A stretch of 40,395 nt of DNA from a virus, in the IMG/VR virus record IMGVR_UViG_3300026488_000017, positions 1-40,395 of that record; one strand, given 5' to 3'. Both the position numbers and the translations under genes were made by a program. This document shows positions 6,669 to 15,066 of this stretch, in pieces (within the stretch, counting starts at the first letter, position 1; each line of letters opens with the position of its first letter). Below the pieces are notes generated by a model. The model saw only the letters and a program-made list of their open reading frames with translations. It had not been told where the DNA came from and searched no databases.

Positions 6669-9593
6669 CTACACTTTTACAAACATATTAGACTTATTAG
6701 CTGTTGCTCTTTGAATAATAACATCATTCAATCCTGGATATCTTTGTAGTGACTCATTCTCGCCGTGTTCCATTAAACTTTCTGTTTCATTATCTCTTGC
6801 ATATCTAAGAACTGGTTTGAAACCTCTTTCTAAGAACATTTCAGATATAAGTGCAGTTATCTCACCGTTGAATTGGTCCCAATCAACCATAGCAAGTAAT
6901 TTCCATAGTCCAATCATATTATCGATACTATTCATAACACTATCGTAATCAACATAAACATCTAATATTTCTGAAATATCATCAACAAATGTGTTAGTAT
7001 CAGAATCAGTAATTGCTTTCTCTATAATTGGAACGATTCCATCATAATCTAAAAGAACATCTACATCAAATTTAGCACCTTCAAAAATTGATTTGATTGA
7101 TTGTAATGCTTCCGATTTAACAGAACTAAAACCATCTGTGATACGATACATATTTGAACCTATAATATCTTCAACACCAATCATTATTTTTTCAAAATCA
7201 GCATTTTCCATTTCACCTTTATCTTGTGCAATGAAACTAAGTACTTGCTTGTACTTGTTTAGCATAACTTTTTCCATAATGTTAGATAGTTCAAGTACTT
7301 CTTCTTCCGTGTACTGCTTTTCAAGTGTGAATCTTTTCTTAATCTTAATCATATTGTAAGCATCTATAATACAACCACTAATAGCTGAATCGTACTCACG
7401 AGCACTTATATAGAAAGTATTGAAACCATCTGTCCAAAAGAATTTTCTTTTATTGTGGTCTTCAATATCATCACCTTTAACATCTTCTGAAGATTCAAAT
7501 CTTTCAACCATTTGCTTAAGAATATCAATACTGATTTCTGTAATATTGAAACCAATCTTCTCATTAATGCCTATATTTGTTTTTTGTCCTTCTAAGTAAG
7601 CCATTACTTCATTGAAGTTTGCTTCAGAATCAATAACATCTACAACATCTTTAAAGTGGTCACTTAATTCAGTTGTTCCTGTATCAGTTGGATTCATTGC
7701 TGCGATAATCATAATGTTATCAGGAATCGTTAAAGCACCTACTTTTTTATCTAACATTAATGAACGAATTGAGTTAAATACTTTTGTGCTTGTTCTTGAA
7801 ATCTCATCAATGAAAAGAATGTGAGTGTATTTTGAATCTCCTTCAGGAAGCTTAGTAGCATCATAATCATTCATAATCTGTGTGAATAATGGTGGCTCTG
7901 AAAATTCTGTCGTTAAATCTTTACCATCACCTGATGGTGTTGTAAGACCCGTACTATCATCTGAATTTAGCGTCGAAGCATCGATTGTAATCTGATTTAG
8001 ATTGTATTTCTTAGCTATTTCTACAATAATTGTCGTTTTACCGATACCTGGCGCACCCGATATAATTGGAACATATTTTCTGTCATCGCCTAGTTTCAGT
8101 TTTGTTTGAATCTGTGAATCTAATGTACCTCTCCACTCACTAGGAGCTAATGGTGTTGCATCAGATGCATCGAATCCTGATGTTTCTTTGATAATGTCTT
8201 TAAGAACTTTTTCGTATTTCTTAAATAATTCTGAAACTTCTTCAGTAGCGTAATCTTTAAAGTTATCTCTAAGGAAAGTCATTAATTGTCTTGCTTCTTC
8301 CATTGTTTCCACTGGAATGTTGGCATTGATATACTTCATTATTTCTTCCCATCTTCTTGGAGAGATACGAATACCAGTTAAAGAGTCTTTTCCACCTAAG
8401 TCATCATCTGTGAATGCTTCAACGAATGCATTATATACTTCAGTACTAATCGGGTTCTTAACTTCTGTTGTTTCTTGTGTACCATCTTCATTATGGATAG
8501 TTTCAATTTCTTCATCATCACCAGTATTAACATCTGTGTTTGTGAATCTATCAGCCATATATCTAAGAAAATCTTCTTTTGAAGGTGTATCAAAGTTTAC
8601 TTTGTCAAATTGGTGATTTAGAGGAATATCATCTAATGAACCATCTGAATTATCCATATTTGAAGCATAGATAATGTAAACATTTGCAGGAATTGGTGTA
8701 TTACCTAGTTTACCATTAAGAATTGTACGGAAAAGATTTTGAATTCTAGCTGAACTTGAACGATAAAACTCATCCAAGAATAATACAGTAGCAAACTTAT
8801 CATTTACTTCATCTATTGTTTCTTTGTACTCATCTGCAAGTGGTTGAAGAATTTTATTTTTCTTTAAGAAAGCATTATACTCATTATCGGTAATTTTCTT
8901 CTTTTGTTTAAGTCTTGTAATAAGAGCTGACTCTGCTTGTACTACTTCGAAACCAGTCTTAGTTTCTTTGAAAGATGAACTCTCTGCAGCAGTCTTATTA
9001 CCTCTTCTTACAAGATAAGGAATATTGATAATATCTTCTTCAGAAATATGTGGAGCTTCAACTGTAATTACTTGCATTCTAAGTAATGACATAATGTTCT
9101 CTACTGTACGAGATTTACCAGTACCTGGGTCACCAGTTAATAGAAGTTTCGCTTGCCCACCACCTATCATATTCATTAGAACTACATCTAAAAAATCTTG
9201 ATATTTTGACTCTGATTTACCTTGTGGTATTTTAAGTTTCTTAGCTTTACCCTTAGATAATTCTTTAACTTTAGTAGTACTTGTACTGATTGAAATTTCT
9301 TCAGGAGCTTCTTCTGGTGTTTCACCTGAACCTACTTCAACTGATTTACCGTTTCTGATAATAATACCTTGATTTACCATAGCCGATAATTCTAATTGCG
9401 AAAAACTAGGAATCTCAACATCGAAATATTTATTGAATTCTTTTGTGAATCCCGAAACTGACTTGAAGCCTTTTACTTTCTCATCTTTAAACCAAGCTTT
9501 AATCTTATCGAATGAAATATCTACACCCAATTTCTTCTTAGTAACACTAGTTTTCTCTTTTTCGTTCATAAAGTCTTGTAATTTTAGTTCCAT
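6669..9593 (-). CDS. Double-domain MoxR-type AAA ATPase
   Basis: A 974-aa protein with two complete ATPase cores. The first has Walker A GDPGTGKS (residues 154-161) and Walker B LFLDEF (271-276). The second has GAPGIGKT (513-520) and LFIDEI (593-598). Both are followed by an N-rich sensor 1 (IIYASNMDNSDG, IIAAMNPTDTG), as in MoxR/dynein-type ATPases. MoxR proteins commonly remodel a partner together with a VWA protein, and the VWA gene is next downstream. A tandem fusion is unusual, since MoxR is normally a single core. The N terminus MELKLQDFMNE looks like the capsid-targeting set. Start chosen by GAGAG; overlaps the preceding gene by 10 nt. Confidence 0.9.
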   Translation of the reverse strand: MELKLQDFMNEKEKTSVTKKKLGVDISFDKIKAWFKDEKVKGFKSVSGFTKEFNKYFDVEIPSFSQLELSAMVNQGIIIRNGKSVEVGSGETPEEAPEEISISTSTTKVKELSKGKAKKLKIPQGKSESKYQDFLDVVLMNMIGGGQAKLLLTGDPGTGKSRTVENIMSLLRMQVITVEAPHISEEDIINIPYLVRRGNKTAAESSSFKETKTGFEVVQAESALITRLKQKKKITDNEYNAFLKKNKILQPLADEYKETIDEVNDKFATVLFLDEFYRSSSARIQNLFRTILNGKLGNTPIPANVYIIYASNMDNSDGSLDDIPLNHQFDKVNFDTPSKEDFLRYMADRFTNTDVNTGDDEEIETIHNEDGTQETTEVKNPISTEVYNAFVEAFTDDDLGGKDSLTGIRISPRRWEEIMKYINANIPVETMEEARQLMTFLRDNFKDYATEEVSELFKKYEKVLKDIIKETSGFDASDATPLAPSEWRGTLDSQIQTKLKLGDDRKYVPIISGAPGIGKTTIIVEIAKKYNLNQITIDASTLNSDDSTGLTTPSGDGKDLTTEFSEPPLFTQIMNDYDATKLPEGDSKYTHILFIDEISRTSTKVFNSIRSLMLDKKVGALTIPDNIMIIAAMNPTDTGTTELSDHFKDVVDVIDSEANFNEVMAYLEGQKTNIGINEKIGFNITEISIDILKQMVERFESSEDVKGDDIEDHNKRKFFWTDGFNTFYISAREYDSAISGCIIDAYNMIKIKKRFTLEKQYTEEEVLELSNIMEKVMLNKYKQVLSFIAQDKGEMENADFEKIMIGVEDIIGSNMYRITDGFSSVKSEALQSIKSIFEGAKFDVDVLLDYDGIVPIIEKAITDSDTNTFVDDISEILDVYVDYDSVMNSIDNMIGLWKLLAMVDWDQFNGEITALISEMFLERGFKPVLRYARDNETESLMEHGENESLQRYPGLNDVIIQRATANKSNMFVKV

Positions 9594-9823
9594 TTTAATA
9601 CTCTCTCAAATTCTGTTGGATTTTCCTTTCTTAATTTCATATAGTTAATGTACTTTAACTTGTAATCGGGGTCTTTGAATTGTAACATCGGGATTTCGAA
9701 TCTCATTTCTGTTTCCGGGTTAAATGTCATCCATAATTCTTCTGTTGGACCTAGTACTTTGTGTTCTACATCGTTTGTTTCAGTTTTTGATGAAAACTCA
9801 TCAAAGCTCTTTAATGCTGCCAT
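9584..9823 (-). CDS. Small late protein upstream of the MoxR gene
   Basis: A 79-aa unknown protein. MAALKSFDEFSSKTE at the N terminus has the F-x-E-F pattern of T4 internal proteins. The remainder is charged with several F/Y-containing strands. It has a perfect late promoter and an AAAAGAGG ribosome site. Its end overlaps the MoxR start, so the two are coupled. Confidence 0.75.
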   Translation of the reverse strand: MAALKSFDEFSSKTETNDVEHKVLGPTEELWMTFNPETEMRFEIPMLQFKDPDYKLKYINYMKLRKENPTEFERVLKWN

Positions 9824-9840
9824 AATACACCTCTTTTAAT

Positions 9841-10314
9841 TTATAAGTATTTATACTCATCATTATTGTTATTTGGGTGAACTACATCATCTTCAGTCCA
9901 GACAATACTTTTCAAATAGTCTGTATAGTCATTGTCAAACCATTTATCTCTATTAAGAATCTCTGGTTTCTGTGTCTGGTAACTAAAATTTAGTTTGTTC
10001 CCAAAATGTAAGTTTCGTGATAATTTTAATTGTTTTGCTGTTAGAATCGTTAATGTTTTGGCAAATAATTCTTTTGATATGTTATTCTCATAAAGATTCA
10101 CGAGTGCAAAAGCATTGTCATTAAGACGGACTAAACCTTTAAGTGCAGTTATCTTTTTGCCTTTAATTTCTCTTTGTATAATAATTTCAATTTCAATCGT
10201 ATCATCGAACACGAAAGGTTTATTATTATAATTTCTTGAATTGAAAGCATTAATAGTATGTTCATTAATACTTAAACTTTTTAATTTTATGTTCTTATAT
10301 AGTAAACTAGGCAT
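9841..10314 (-). CDS. Phage protein of unknown function
   Basis: A 157-aa protein, beta-rich in its first 100 residues (IKLKSLSINEHTINAF, FVFDDTIEIEIII) with a charged C terminus. I recognise no family. It overlaps the 72-aa gene upstream by 8 nt, and both probably use the promoter at 10555-10576. Its 3-prime end contains the late promoter for the following operon. Confidence 0.7.
   Translation of the reverse strand: MPSLLYKNIKLKSLSINEHTINAFNSRNYNNKPFVFDDTIEIEIIIQREIKGKKITALKGLVRLNDNAFALVNLYENNISKELFAKTLTILTAKQLKLSRNLHFGNKLNFSYQTQKPEILNRDKWFDNDYTDYLKSIVWTEDDVVHPNNNNDEYKYL
9848..9855 (-). promoter_or_regulatory. T4-type late promoter TATAAATA
   Basis: Exact octamer on the minus strand, 24 nt upstream of the 79-aa gene. 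It drives that gene and the MoxR gene. Confidence 0.75.
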
Positions 10315-10525
10315 TTTTAGCTCCGTTAATAAATTCTATGTAGGGTGTCCACATATATTTGTCCATATCTTCAAAGATAACATCAATTTTTTCACTTACT
10401 GCGTATCCACTCTCATATACTAAATGAATCTCATCATTTACTTTATAAGCATTCAATTGGTGGTGTGCTAAATCTTCGGAAGTTCCTAAGTAAATCCCTT
10501 TGTATGTTATTGGTAACGGTATCAT
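10307..10525 (-). CDS. Phage protein of unknown function (72 aa)
   Basis: Begins MIPLPITYKGIYLGTSED; small and beta-rich, with no motif recognised. It is first in a two-gene unit with the 157-aa gene and has an AAAGGATAAATT ribosome site and an upstream middle-type promoter. Confidence 0.65.
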   Translation of the reverse strand: MIPLPITYKGIYLGTSEDLAHHQLNAYKVNDEIHLVYESGYAVSEKIDVIFEDMDKYMWTPYIEFINGAKNA

Positions 10526-10554
10526 AATTTATCCTTTAATTCTTTATATACTAT

Positions 10555-10576
10555 ATTGTAACATATAATACCTTAA
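10555..10576 (-). promoter_or_regulatory. Middle-type promoter (TTAAGG box, TACAAT -10)
   Basis: Box TTAAGG and -10 TACAAT are in the invariant 16-nt register of the class, read on the minus strand. One mismatch in each element. Confidence 0.5.
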
Positions 10577-10611
10577 GGCTTTATTAATCTAAAAAGTTTG
10601 TTTGATTTGTT

Positions 10612-10630
10612 GTACTCCGAAGAGGAGTAC
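10612..10630 (-). terminator. Stable hairpin after the 490-aa AAA gene
   Basis: GTACTCC-TCTTC-GGAGTAC forms a perfect 7-bp stem 9 nt past the stop codon of the AAA gene. The U run begins only some 20 nt later, so it may be an mRNA-stabilising hairpin rather than a full terminator. Confidence 0.45.
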
Positions 10631-10638
10631 GATTCTCT

Positions 10639-12111
10639 TTAAGAGTAAAGAGCTACTAAATCTTTCCAACGAGAAAGACCAGATTTTTTAAGTATGATAC
10701 CAAGAGCGAGAGCTCTAACAGTAACTTGTTTTGCTTTTCTAGCATATTCAGGAGTCATATAGTTAATTTTAACCTCTTCTCCACCTTCATCACCTAGAGC
10801 TTCTAAGATTTCATCAATATCTGCATCATTAATGTCACCTCTTTTCTTAGCTTGAGCATAACCGATAGAACGAACTCTTTTAAGAATATCTTGTTCTGCT
10901 AAATAAACATCAACAAAAATACTTCTTGACATAATAGCACCTTCGATTTGGCTTGATTTCATATTACTAATGAATACCATACCACCAGTGAATTGAAATT
11001 TACTAGGTAGCTTAACATCTTTCTTACCAGCACCAATAGGCTTACCTTCAGCTATCTCTGCATCTACGAAATTACAATAGTCTTCAATAGAACCTTTATC
11101 AAGACCTACCATATTTTGTGTACCTGACATATACTCAGCCATATTATCACCTGATGTATCAAGGATAGGCTTAAGCATCATAATAATGTCTTTGTGTTGT
11201 AAGACTGAATCTGCTTCATCAAATACGATAATCTTGTTTCTCTCTTGAAATAATGTCTTGTAGAATGCATATGGTGCTGCTTTGGTACCACTGTGATAAG
11301 TCCACTTATCGCCTTCAGAACCTAATAAAGCTTTAAGACTTCTATCGCCTTCTGTAATATGATAAGTTTTACCAATACCACCTTGTCCACAAACGATAAG
11401 CGTTCTCCATTTTCCTGAAGCAACTACCGAAAGTAAATCTTCAATATCTTCAAAAACAGTATCCGGGTCAGCAAATACTTTTTGGTCTAAAGATTTCTCT
11501 ACTTCCTTAAGTCCACCTTCAAAAGAATTCGTTTCTTTCTCACCAAGAAAAACTTCAATTTGTTCTGAAAGACCTTTCTCTTGCGCTGCGTCTCTCATCT
11601 TTTGTTTAGACCCTGCTAATGAACGCTTAAGTCCATTTGCTTCTAACCATTCGATTTTTTCTTCTTTTGTTCTAGCTTCAAATAGAAATAATTTTGTTTC
11701 TTCAATAATCTCTGTAGCTTCGTTGATGTGACCAGTTTTAAGTGCATCTGTAATCTGCGAAAGAACCTGAATAACATTCAAGTTTGGAGCAAATTTAACA
11801 GTTCTTGTCGGTCTTTGAAAGTTAGCATTCGTATTATTCCAGTAGTCGATGCTCGTTAATAAGAACTGAGCTTTCTTAGCCATTTTTGCATCCCAATTAA
11901 AACGAACCATAATACCTTTATTGTTTACGAAACGATAACCTTTACCTTCGCCAGATTTTCTTTTGAAATCTTCCATACCTAGTGATACGAATATACCACC
12001 TAATTCTTTACCCATTATCTTACTGTAAAGTAAAACAACTTTTTCTAATTTTCCTTGACTGAATGCTAATTCATTCAGTTCCATAAAGGTGCCAAAACTT
12101 TTTGTTTTCAT
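10639..12111 (-). CDS. AAA ATPase with capsid-targeting-like N terminus
   Basis: A 490-aa protein. It has Walker A CGQGGIGKT near residues 241-249, Walker B IIVFDEAD near 294-301, and further downstream an FISNMK sensor-1 segment. The first 230 residues are a separate domain of unknown fold. I start it at the second ATG because GGAG lies 6 nt before it; the ATG 12 nt upstream has no ribosome site. From that start it reads MKTKSFGTFMELNE|L, with an L-N-E site like T4 internal-protein precursors. It is the third AAA core in this late block. Confidence 0.85.
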   Translation of the reverse strand: MKTKSFGTFMELNELAFSQGKLEKVVLLYSKIMGKELGGIFVSLGMEDFKRKSGEGKGYRFVNNKGIMVRFNWDAKMAKKAQFLLTSIDYWNNTNANFQRPTRTVKFAPNLNVIQVLSQITDALKTGHINEATEIIEETKLFLFEARTKEEKIEWLEANGLKRSLAGSKQKMRDAAQEKGLSEQIEVFLGEKETNSFEGGLKEVEKSLDQKVFADPDTVFEDIEDLLSVVASGKWRTLIVCGQGGIGKTYHITEGDRSLKALLGSEGDKWTYHSGTKAAPYAFYKTLFQERNKIIVFDEADSVLQHKDIIMMLKPILDTSGDNMAEYMSGTQNMVGLDKGSIEDYCNFVDAEIAEGKPIGAGKKDVKLPSKFQFTGGMVFISNMKSSQIEGAIMSRSIFVDVYLAEQDILKRVRSIGYAQAKKRGDINDADIDEILEALGDEGGEEVKINYMTPEYARKAKQVTVRALALGIILKKSGLSRWKDLVALYS

Positions 12112-12132
12112 TGTATTCTCCATTATTTTATG

Positions 12133-12531
12133 TTATTTATCTTTAAAGATGTTGTAGTTACCTAGTCCAGTTGCTATGATAGCATTTTTTAGTTCTACGC
12201 CTCGTTCTTTCTCGAAGTGTTTTTTCTCTGGTAATTTATCGAGGTTTGTTTTTCTATTGAAATGTTTACTAAAGAATTCTTTAATCTTAGTTCTCTTAGT
12301 TCTTATTGTGGTCGGAACTCTGTGTACACCTCTCGATTCTAGTAGTTCAATAAGAGCCTCTGATACATTCTCTATTTCTGCATCTGTATCTACTGGTATA
12401 AAAGGGTCTTCTTTTTTGTCTTTGATAGTAGTTACTATTTTCATATCTTTAGATACAAACATTTTATCTTCAGGTTGTTCTTTTTGTGTTATGAATTTTC
12501 TATGTCTTCTAAATAGGTTCATTGTTCTCAT
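12133..12531 (-). CDS. Basic phage protein of unknown function (132 aa)
   Basis: Begins MRTMNLFRRHRKFITQ. It is rich in Lys/Arg with a central acidic helix (DTDAEIENVSEALIELLES) and a second basic stretch. Possibly nucleic-acid binding; no family recognised. The start is supported by AAAGGAG 7 nt upstream and overlaps the end of the membrane-protein gene. Confidence 0.65.
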   Translation of the reverse strand: MRTMNLFRRHRKFITQKEQPEDKMFVSKDMKIVTTIKDKKEDPFIPVDTDAEIENVSEALIELLESRGVHRVPTTIRTKRTKIKEFFSKHFNRKTNLDKLPEKKHFEKERGVELKNAIIATGLGNYNIFKDK

Positions 12532-12758
12532 TTAGTTTCTCCTTTAATAGTATTTATCAGTTTCTTATATGCTAAGTGTAACAATATAATTGATAGAGTA
12601 AAAGGCCATAGCCAACTAAGAACAGAAATTAACTGTATATCGCTACTATCCATATCAAAAAGGTCATCATTGGCAGTAACATAGAAAGAAAGGAGCCATA
12701 AAAAAGTAAGGCCTAGGAAATAAATTATTATTAAAATTGAGTTGATTGATTCTAGCAC
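12528..12758 (-). CDS. Small membrane protein with two transmembrane segments
   Basis: A 76-aa product from the GTG at 12758, chosen because GGGAG lies 7 nt upstream; a TTG 18 nt further upstream has no ribosome site. There are two hydrophobic helices (SILIIIYFLGLTFLWLLSFYV and LISVLSWLWPFTLSIILLHL in outline) joined by an acidic loop. The function is unknown. Confidence 0.65.
   Translation of the reverse strand: MLESINSILIIIYFLGLTFLWLLSFYVTANDDLFDMDSSDIQLISVLSWLWPFTLSIILLHLAYKKLINTIKGETK
12551..12558 (-). promoter_or_regulatory. Possible variant late promoter GATAAATA
   Basis: One mismatch to TATAAATA, 19 nt upstream of the 132-aa gene with AAAGGAG between. It lies inside the end of the membrane-protein gene. 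Confidence 0.35.
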
Positions 12759-12784
12759 TGTGGTTCTCCCGTTCAAAGGAAAAT

Positions 12785-12805
12785 TAACAGACCCACGAAC
12801 TGTTA
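12785..12805 (-). promoter_or_regulatory. Leader hairpin downstream of late promoter
   Basis: TTAACAG and CTGTTAA form a perfect 7-bp stem at the expected 5-prime end of the late mRNA of the membrane-protein gene. It could also end the short transcript arriving from 12973. Confidence 0.4.
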
Positions 12806-12807
12806 AA

Positions 12808-12815
12808 TATTTATA
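12808..12815 (-). promoter_or_regulatory. T4-type late promoter TATAAATA
   Basis: Exact octamer on the minus strand, upstream of the membrane-protein gene and its leader hairpin. Confidence 0.7.
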
Positions 12816-12966
12816 CGGTTATATACCCGCTGGGTTTTGAGGTCTTTGGTTCCCGCTTTATTACATAGTAGGCGCTGATTACCTAATTCAATCTAACCAA
12901 GATGTTTTCAAATAAAAACAAATAAAATTCACAAAGATTCATATTGAACAAATCCTCTTTATGTTG
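12816..12966 (-). ncRNA. Middle-promoted short transcript, possible 19-codon ORF or small RNA
   Basis: The 220-nt gap between genes starts with a good middle promoter. A 19-codon ORF (12883-12942, beginning MNLCEFYLF) has AGAGGA but at 10-nt spacing. It is followed by a non-coding stretch with AGCGGGAACC and AGCGGGTATA elements that resemble sequences upstream of the tmRNA. Whether the product is a peptide or an RNA cannot be decided here. Confidence 0.35.
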
Positions 12967-12967
12967 T

Positions 12968-12989
12968 ATTATAACATACTAAGACTTAA
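12968..12989 (-). promoter_or_regulatory. Middle-type promoter (TTAAGT box, TATAAT -10)
   Basis: TTAAGT starts 16 nt upstream of TATAAT on the minus strand, just after the stop of the tagged ankyrin operon. Confidence 0.65.
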
Positions 12990-12996
12990 TAAATTA

Positions 12997-13488
12997 TTAA
13001 ACATCAAGTAAATCAGCGTATTTACCCAATTTCTTTTTTGAATTAACTTCTTTCAATACTTGTTTAGCCATTTTACTTAATCCGCCGTACATACTCGATT
13101 TAGAAAACTTTTCTCTAGCTTTCTCATTCTTACTAAGAACATATAAAATAATCTTCTTAGTTTCTTTACTAAGCTTCTTATAAGACTCCATTATGCCGAA
13201 TGCTGTTTGTAGTGAAAAAATTATAGTATCATCATCTGAATAAACACTCTTAATATCCATAAGAATTTTGATAGCTTCAAAATTACCTAGCTTCATAGCT
13301 TGACCGAAAATATAGTTGCTGTCTTGTGAAATATTGTACTTCAGTTTGATAACCTTTTCAAGTGATTTATCGTGACCGAATTCTATGATTTCTGCTATTC
13401 TATCTTTATGTAGCTTATTAATATCATTTGACATAGCATCAATAAATTCCATTACTTGTTTTGGTGAAGCTTTATTATCTATTGCCAT
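12997..13488 (-). CDS. Tagged repeat protein with C-terminal LGKYADLLDV
   Basis: A 163-aa helical protein. Ankyrin consensus is weak (YIFGQAMKLGNFEAIKILMD fits one repeat), so this is a diverged member. It ends SKKKLGKYADLLDV and is last in its operon with no gene directly downstream. The tag is kept here although it is not needed as a ribosome site. TAATG overlap with the upstream gene. Confidence 0.82.
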   Translation of the reverse strand: MAIDNKASPKQVMEFIDAMSNDINKLHKDRIAEIIEFGHDKSLEKVIKLKYNISQDSNYIFGQAMKLGNFEAIKILMDIKSVYSDDDTIIFSLQTAFGIMESYKKLSKETKKIILYVLSKNEKAREKFSKSSMYGGLSKMAKQVLKEVNSKKKLGKYADLLDV

Positions 13489-13961
13489 TATAATACTCCT
13501 AGCAAATCTGCATATTTACCTAATTTTGAATTCTGTAATGCATCTAAAACTTTACCTTTAGCATACTGATACATTTCTTTATCTATTTTAGCACCCAATT
13601 TTAGAAGAGCTTTAACATATTTCTCTTTACCTGATGTAATAGCATAATCTAATGCTGCCATATCTCGTTTATTTTTGATATTAACATCAAGGTCTTTTCT
13701 CTTTACAATAATATCAAACATAGCTTCATTATCATCTAATATTATTCTGATTAGGATTGTAGTCCCTATTGGGTTCTTCTCATTTGGGTTTGTTCTTTTG
13801 TCTTTCATAATTACTTTGAAGTTTTCTAATAAATCTTCTCTAACGATGTGACTTAATAAGACCTTATTTTTAGATGGGTCATTATTCTTCAGCCATTTTT
13901 TAAGTATAGAAGTGTCTCCTTCTCTTAGTCTTTGGTGGAATAATCCTGGTTCTTCATTCAT
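13488..13961 (-). CDS. Ankyrin-repeat protein with C-terminal LGKYADLLGVL tag
   Basis: A 157-aa protein. Repeats include GTTILIRIILDDNEAMFDII, RKDLDVNIKNKRDMAALDYA and SGKEKYVKALLKLGAKID. It ends NSKLGKYADLLGVL. It overlaps both neighbours by TAATG. Confidence 0.88.
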   Translation of the reverse strand: MNEEPGLFHQRLREGDTSILKKWLKNNDPSKNKVLLSHIVREDLLENFKVIMKDKRTNPNEKNPIGTTILIRIILDDNEAMFDIIVKRKDLDVNIKNKRDMAALDYAITSGKEKYVKALLKLGAKIDKEMYQYAKGKVLDALQNSKLGKYADLLGVL

Positions 13962-14398
13962 TACGACTCTCCTAGTAAATCTGCATACTTACCTAATTTT
14001 TTGTTTAATAATTTTTTTACGATGTGTTTTGCACTGTCAAGCCTTTTAAGAACTTTTTTGTTCTTTGCTAAGATTTCTACTACTTTAATATGACCTTTAT
14101 CGGCAGCATCGTTTGCTGCTTCTATAATATCATTTATGTCTTTAGGTACTGAAGAATTCATAAATATTTCAATGATTTCGTGATACCCTTTGACTGCTGC
14201 TACCCAAAAGTGCATACTAGCAAAAGAACCACCATTATCCAAAATTAATTGAGCTAATTTCGTGTAACCTAGCTTAACGGCTACACCCATCATTGTATCA
14301 TTACCAAAACGAATATCTTCAGCATTGTTGATAATGTCATCAGTCATTTTGATTAAATCTTTTTCGGATTTTTTCATTAGTGTTTGTGTTATACCCAT
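13961..14398 (-). CDS. Ankyrin-repeat protein with C-terminal LGKYADLLGES tag
   Basis: A 145-aa protein. Repeats include DTMMGVAVKLGYTKLAQLIL, MHFWVAAVKGYHEIIEIFM and ANDAADKGHIKVVEILAKN. It ends NKKLGKYADLLGES, whose codons CTAGGAGAG carry the ribosome site for the next gene. TAATG overlap with the 171-aa gene. Confidence 0.88.
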   Translation of the reverse strand: MGITQTLMKKSEKDLIKMTDDIINNAEDIRFGNDTMMGVAVKLGYTKLAQLILDNGGSFASMHFWVAAVKGYHEIIEIFMNSSVPKDINDIIEAANDAADKGHIKVVEILAKNKKVLKRLDSAKHIVKKLLNKKLGKYADLLGES

Positions 14399-14913
14399 TA
14401 GTCATCTCCCAATAAGCTAGCATATTTACCAATCTTGGCTATACCTTTTAGATAATCAGATATTTTATTAGGGCTTCTGTAATCAAAAATTCCCATACCT
14501 TTTTTATCTTTATGGTGAATATCTGCACCGTTAGCTATTAACAGCTTAGTTATATCAATACAATTCATATTCACAGCAGCGAATAATGCTGTTGAACCAT
14601 TTTTATCTTGCTTATCAACATTAGCACCAGCTTTAAGGAGAGCTTTAGCTATGTCGAGTGAACCTGCTTGTGCACACCACATAAGAGGCGTGTTACCAAT
14701 ATCATCTGCTACATCTACATTAGCACCATTCTTTATTAGTACCTTAGCTATCGTAGCGAGACCCTCATACGATGCTAAGATAAGCGGTGTCCAGTTATCT
14801 TCATCGGGGTATTTCTTGTTTATATCTTTAGCTTTGATTTTTTCTAGGTGTTTGAGTAATCCCATATCTTCTGAAAATACAGCATTATACCAACATTCTG
14901 CAGGTTCAACCAT
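14398..14913 (-). CDS. Ankyrin-repeat protein with C-terminal IGKYASLLGDD tag
   Basis: A 171-aa protein with the best ankyrin repeats in the window: NWTPLILASYEGLATIAKVL, GNTPLMWCAQAGSLDIAKAL, KAGANVDKQDKNGSTALFAA and IANGADIHHKDKKGM. It ends IAKIGKYASLLGDD. I start it at MVEPAECW because a late promoter lies 24 nt upstream and GGAG precedes it; a longer frame would cross the promoter and simple repeats. It is first in a four-gene tagged operon. Confidence 0.92.
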   Translation of the reverse strand: MVEPAECWYNAVFSEDMGLLKHLEKIKAKDINKKYPDEDNWTPLILASYEGLATIAKVLIKNGANVDVADDIGNTPLMWCAQAGSLDIAKALLKAGANVDKQDKNGSTALFAAVNMNCIDITKLLIANGADIHHKDKKGMGIFDYRSPNKISDYLKGIAKIGKYASLLGDD

Positions 14914-14936
14914 AATGAATCTCCGTTGTTTATCAG

Positions 14937-14944
14937 TATTTATA
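14937..14944 (-). promoter_or_regulatory. T4-type late promoter TATAAATA
   Basis: Exact octamer on the minus strand, heading the four-gene ankyrin operon at 12997-14913. Confidence 0.75.
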
Positions 14945-14948
14945 TTTT

Positions 14949-14993
14949 TGTGTGATTGTGTGATTGTGTGATTGATTGTGTGATTGATTGTGA
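14949..14993. repeat. Simple repeat of TGTGATTG / ATTGATTG units
   Basis: About 45 bp of imperfect 8- and 4-bp units between the last tRNA and the ankyrin late promoter. Probably slippage-prone, and possibly a place where transcripts from the tRNA array end or pause. Confidence 0.8.
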
Positions 14994-14995
14994 AG

Positions 14996-15066
14996 TGGAA
15001 CCCCTGGAAGTAATCGAAACTTCTCAAACGGCTTCGAAGGCCATTGTCTCATCCTCGAGCAGGGGC
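14996..15066 (-). tRNA. tRNA-Arg(TCG)-like, reduced D arm
   Basis: GCCCCTG pairs with CAGGGGT and encoded TCCA ends the gene. The anticodon loop CTTCGAA gives anticodon TCG on a good stem (ATGGC/GCCGT), and the T arm GAAGT/ACTTC is intact. The D region is only about 15 nt with a 3-bp stem and no spacer, so the molecule is 71 nt. It is either a minimal functional tRNA or a decaying gene. Confidence 0.6.

Noticed and set aside
12883-12942. Third leader peptide of the tRNA-attenuator type
   Set aside because: No terminator with U run and no tRNA block follows, and ribosome-site spacing is poor.
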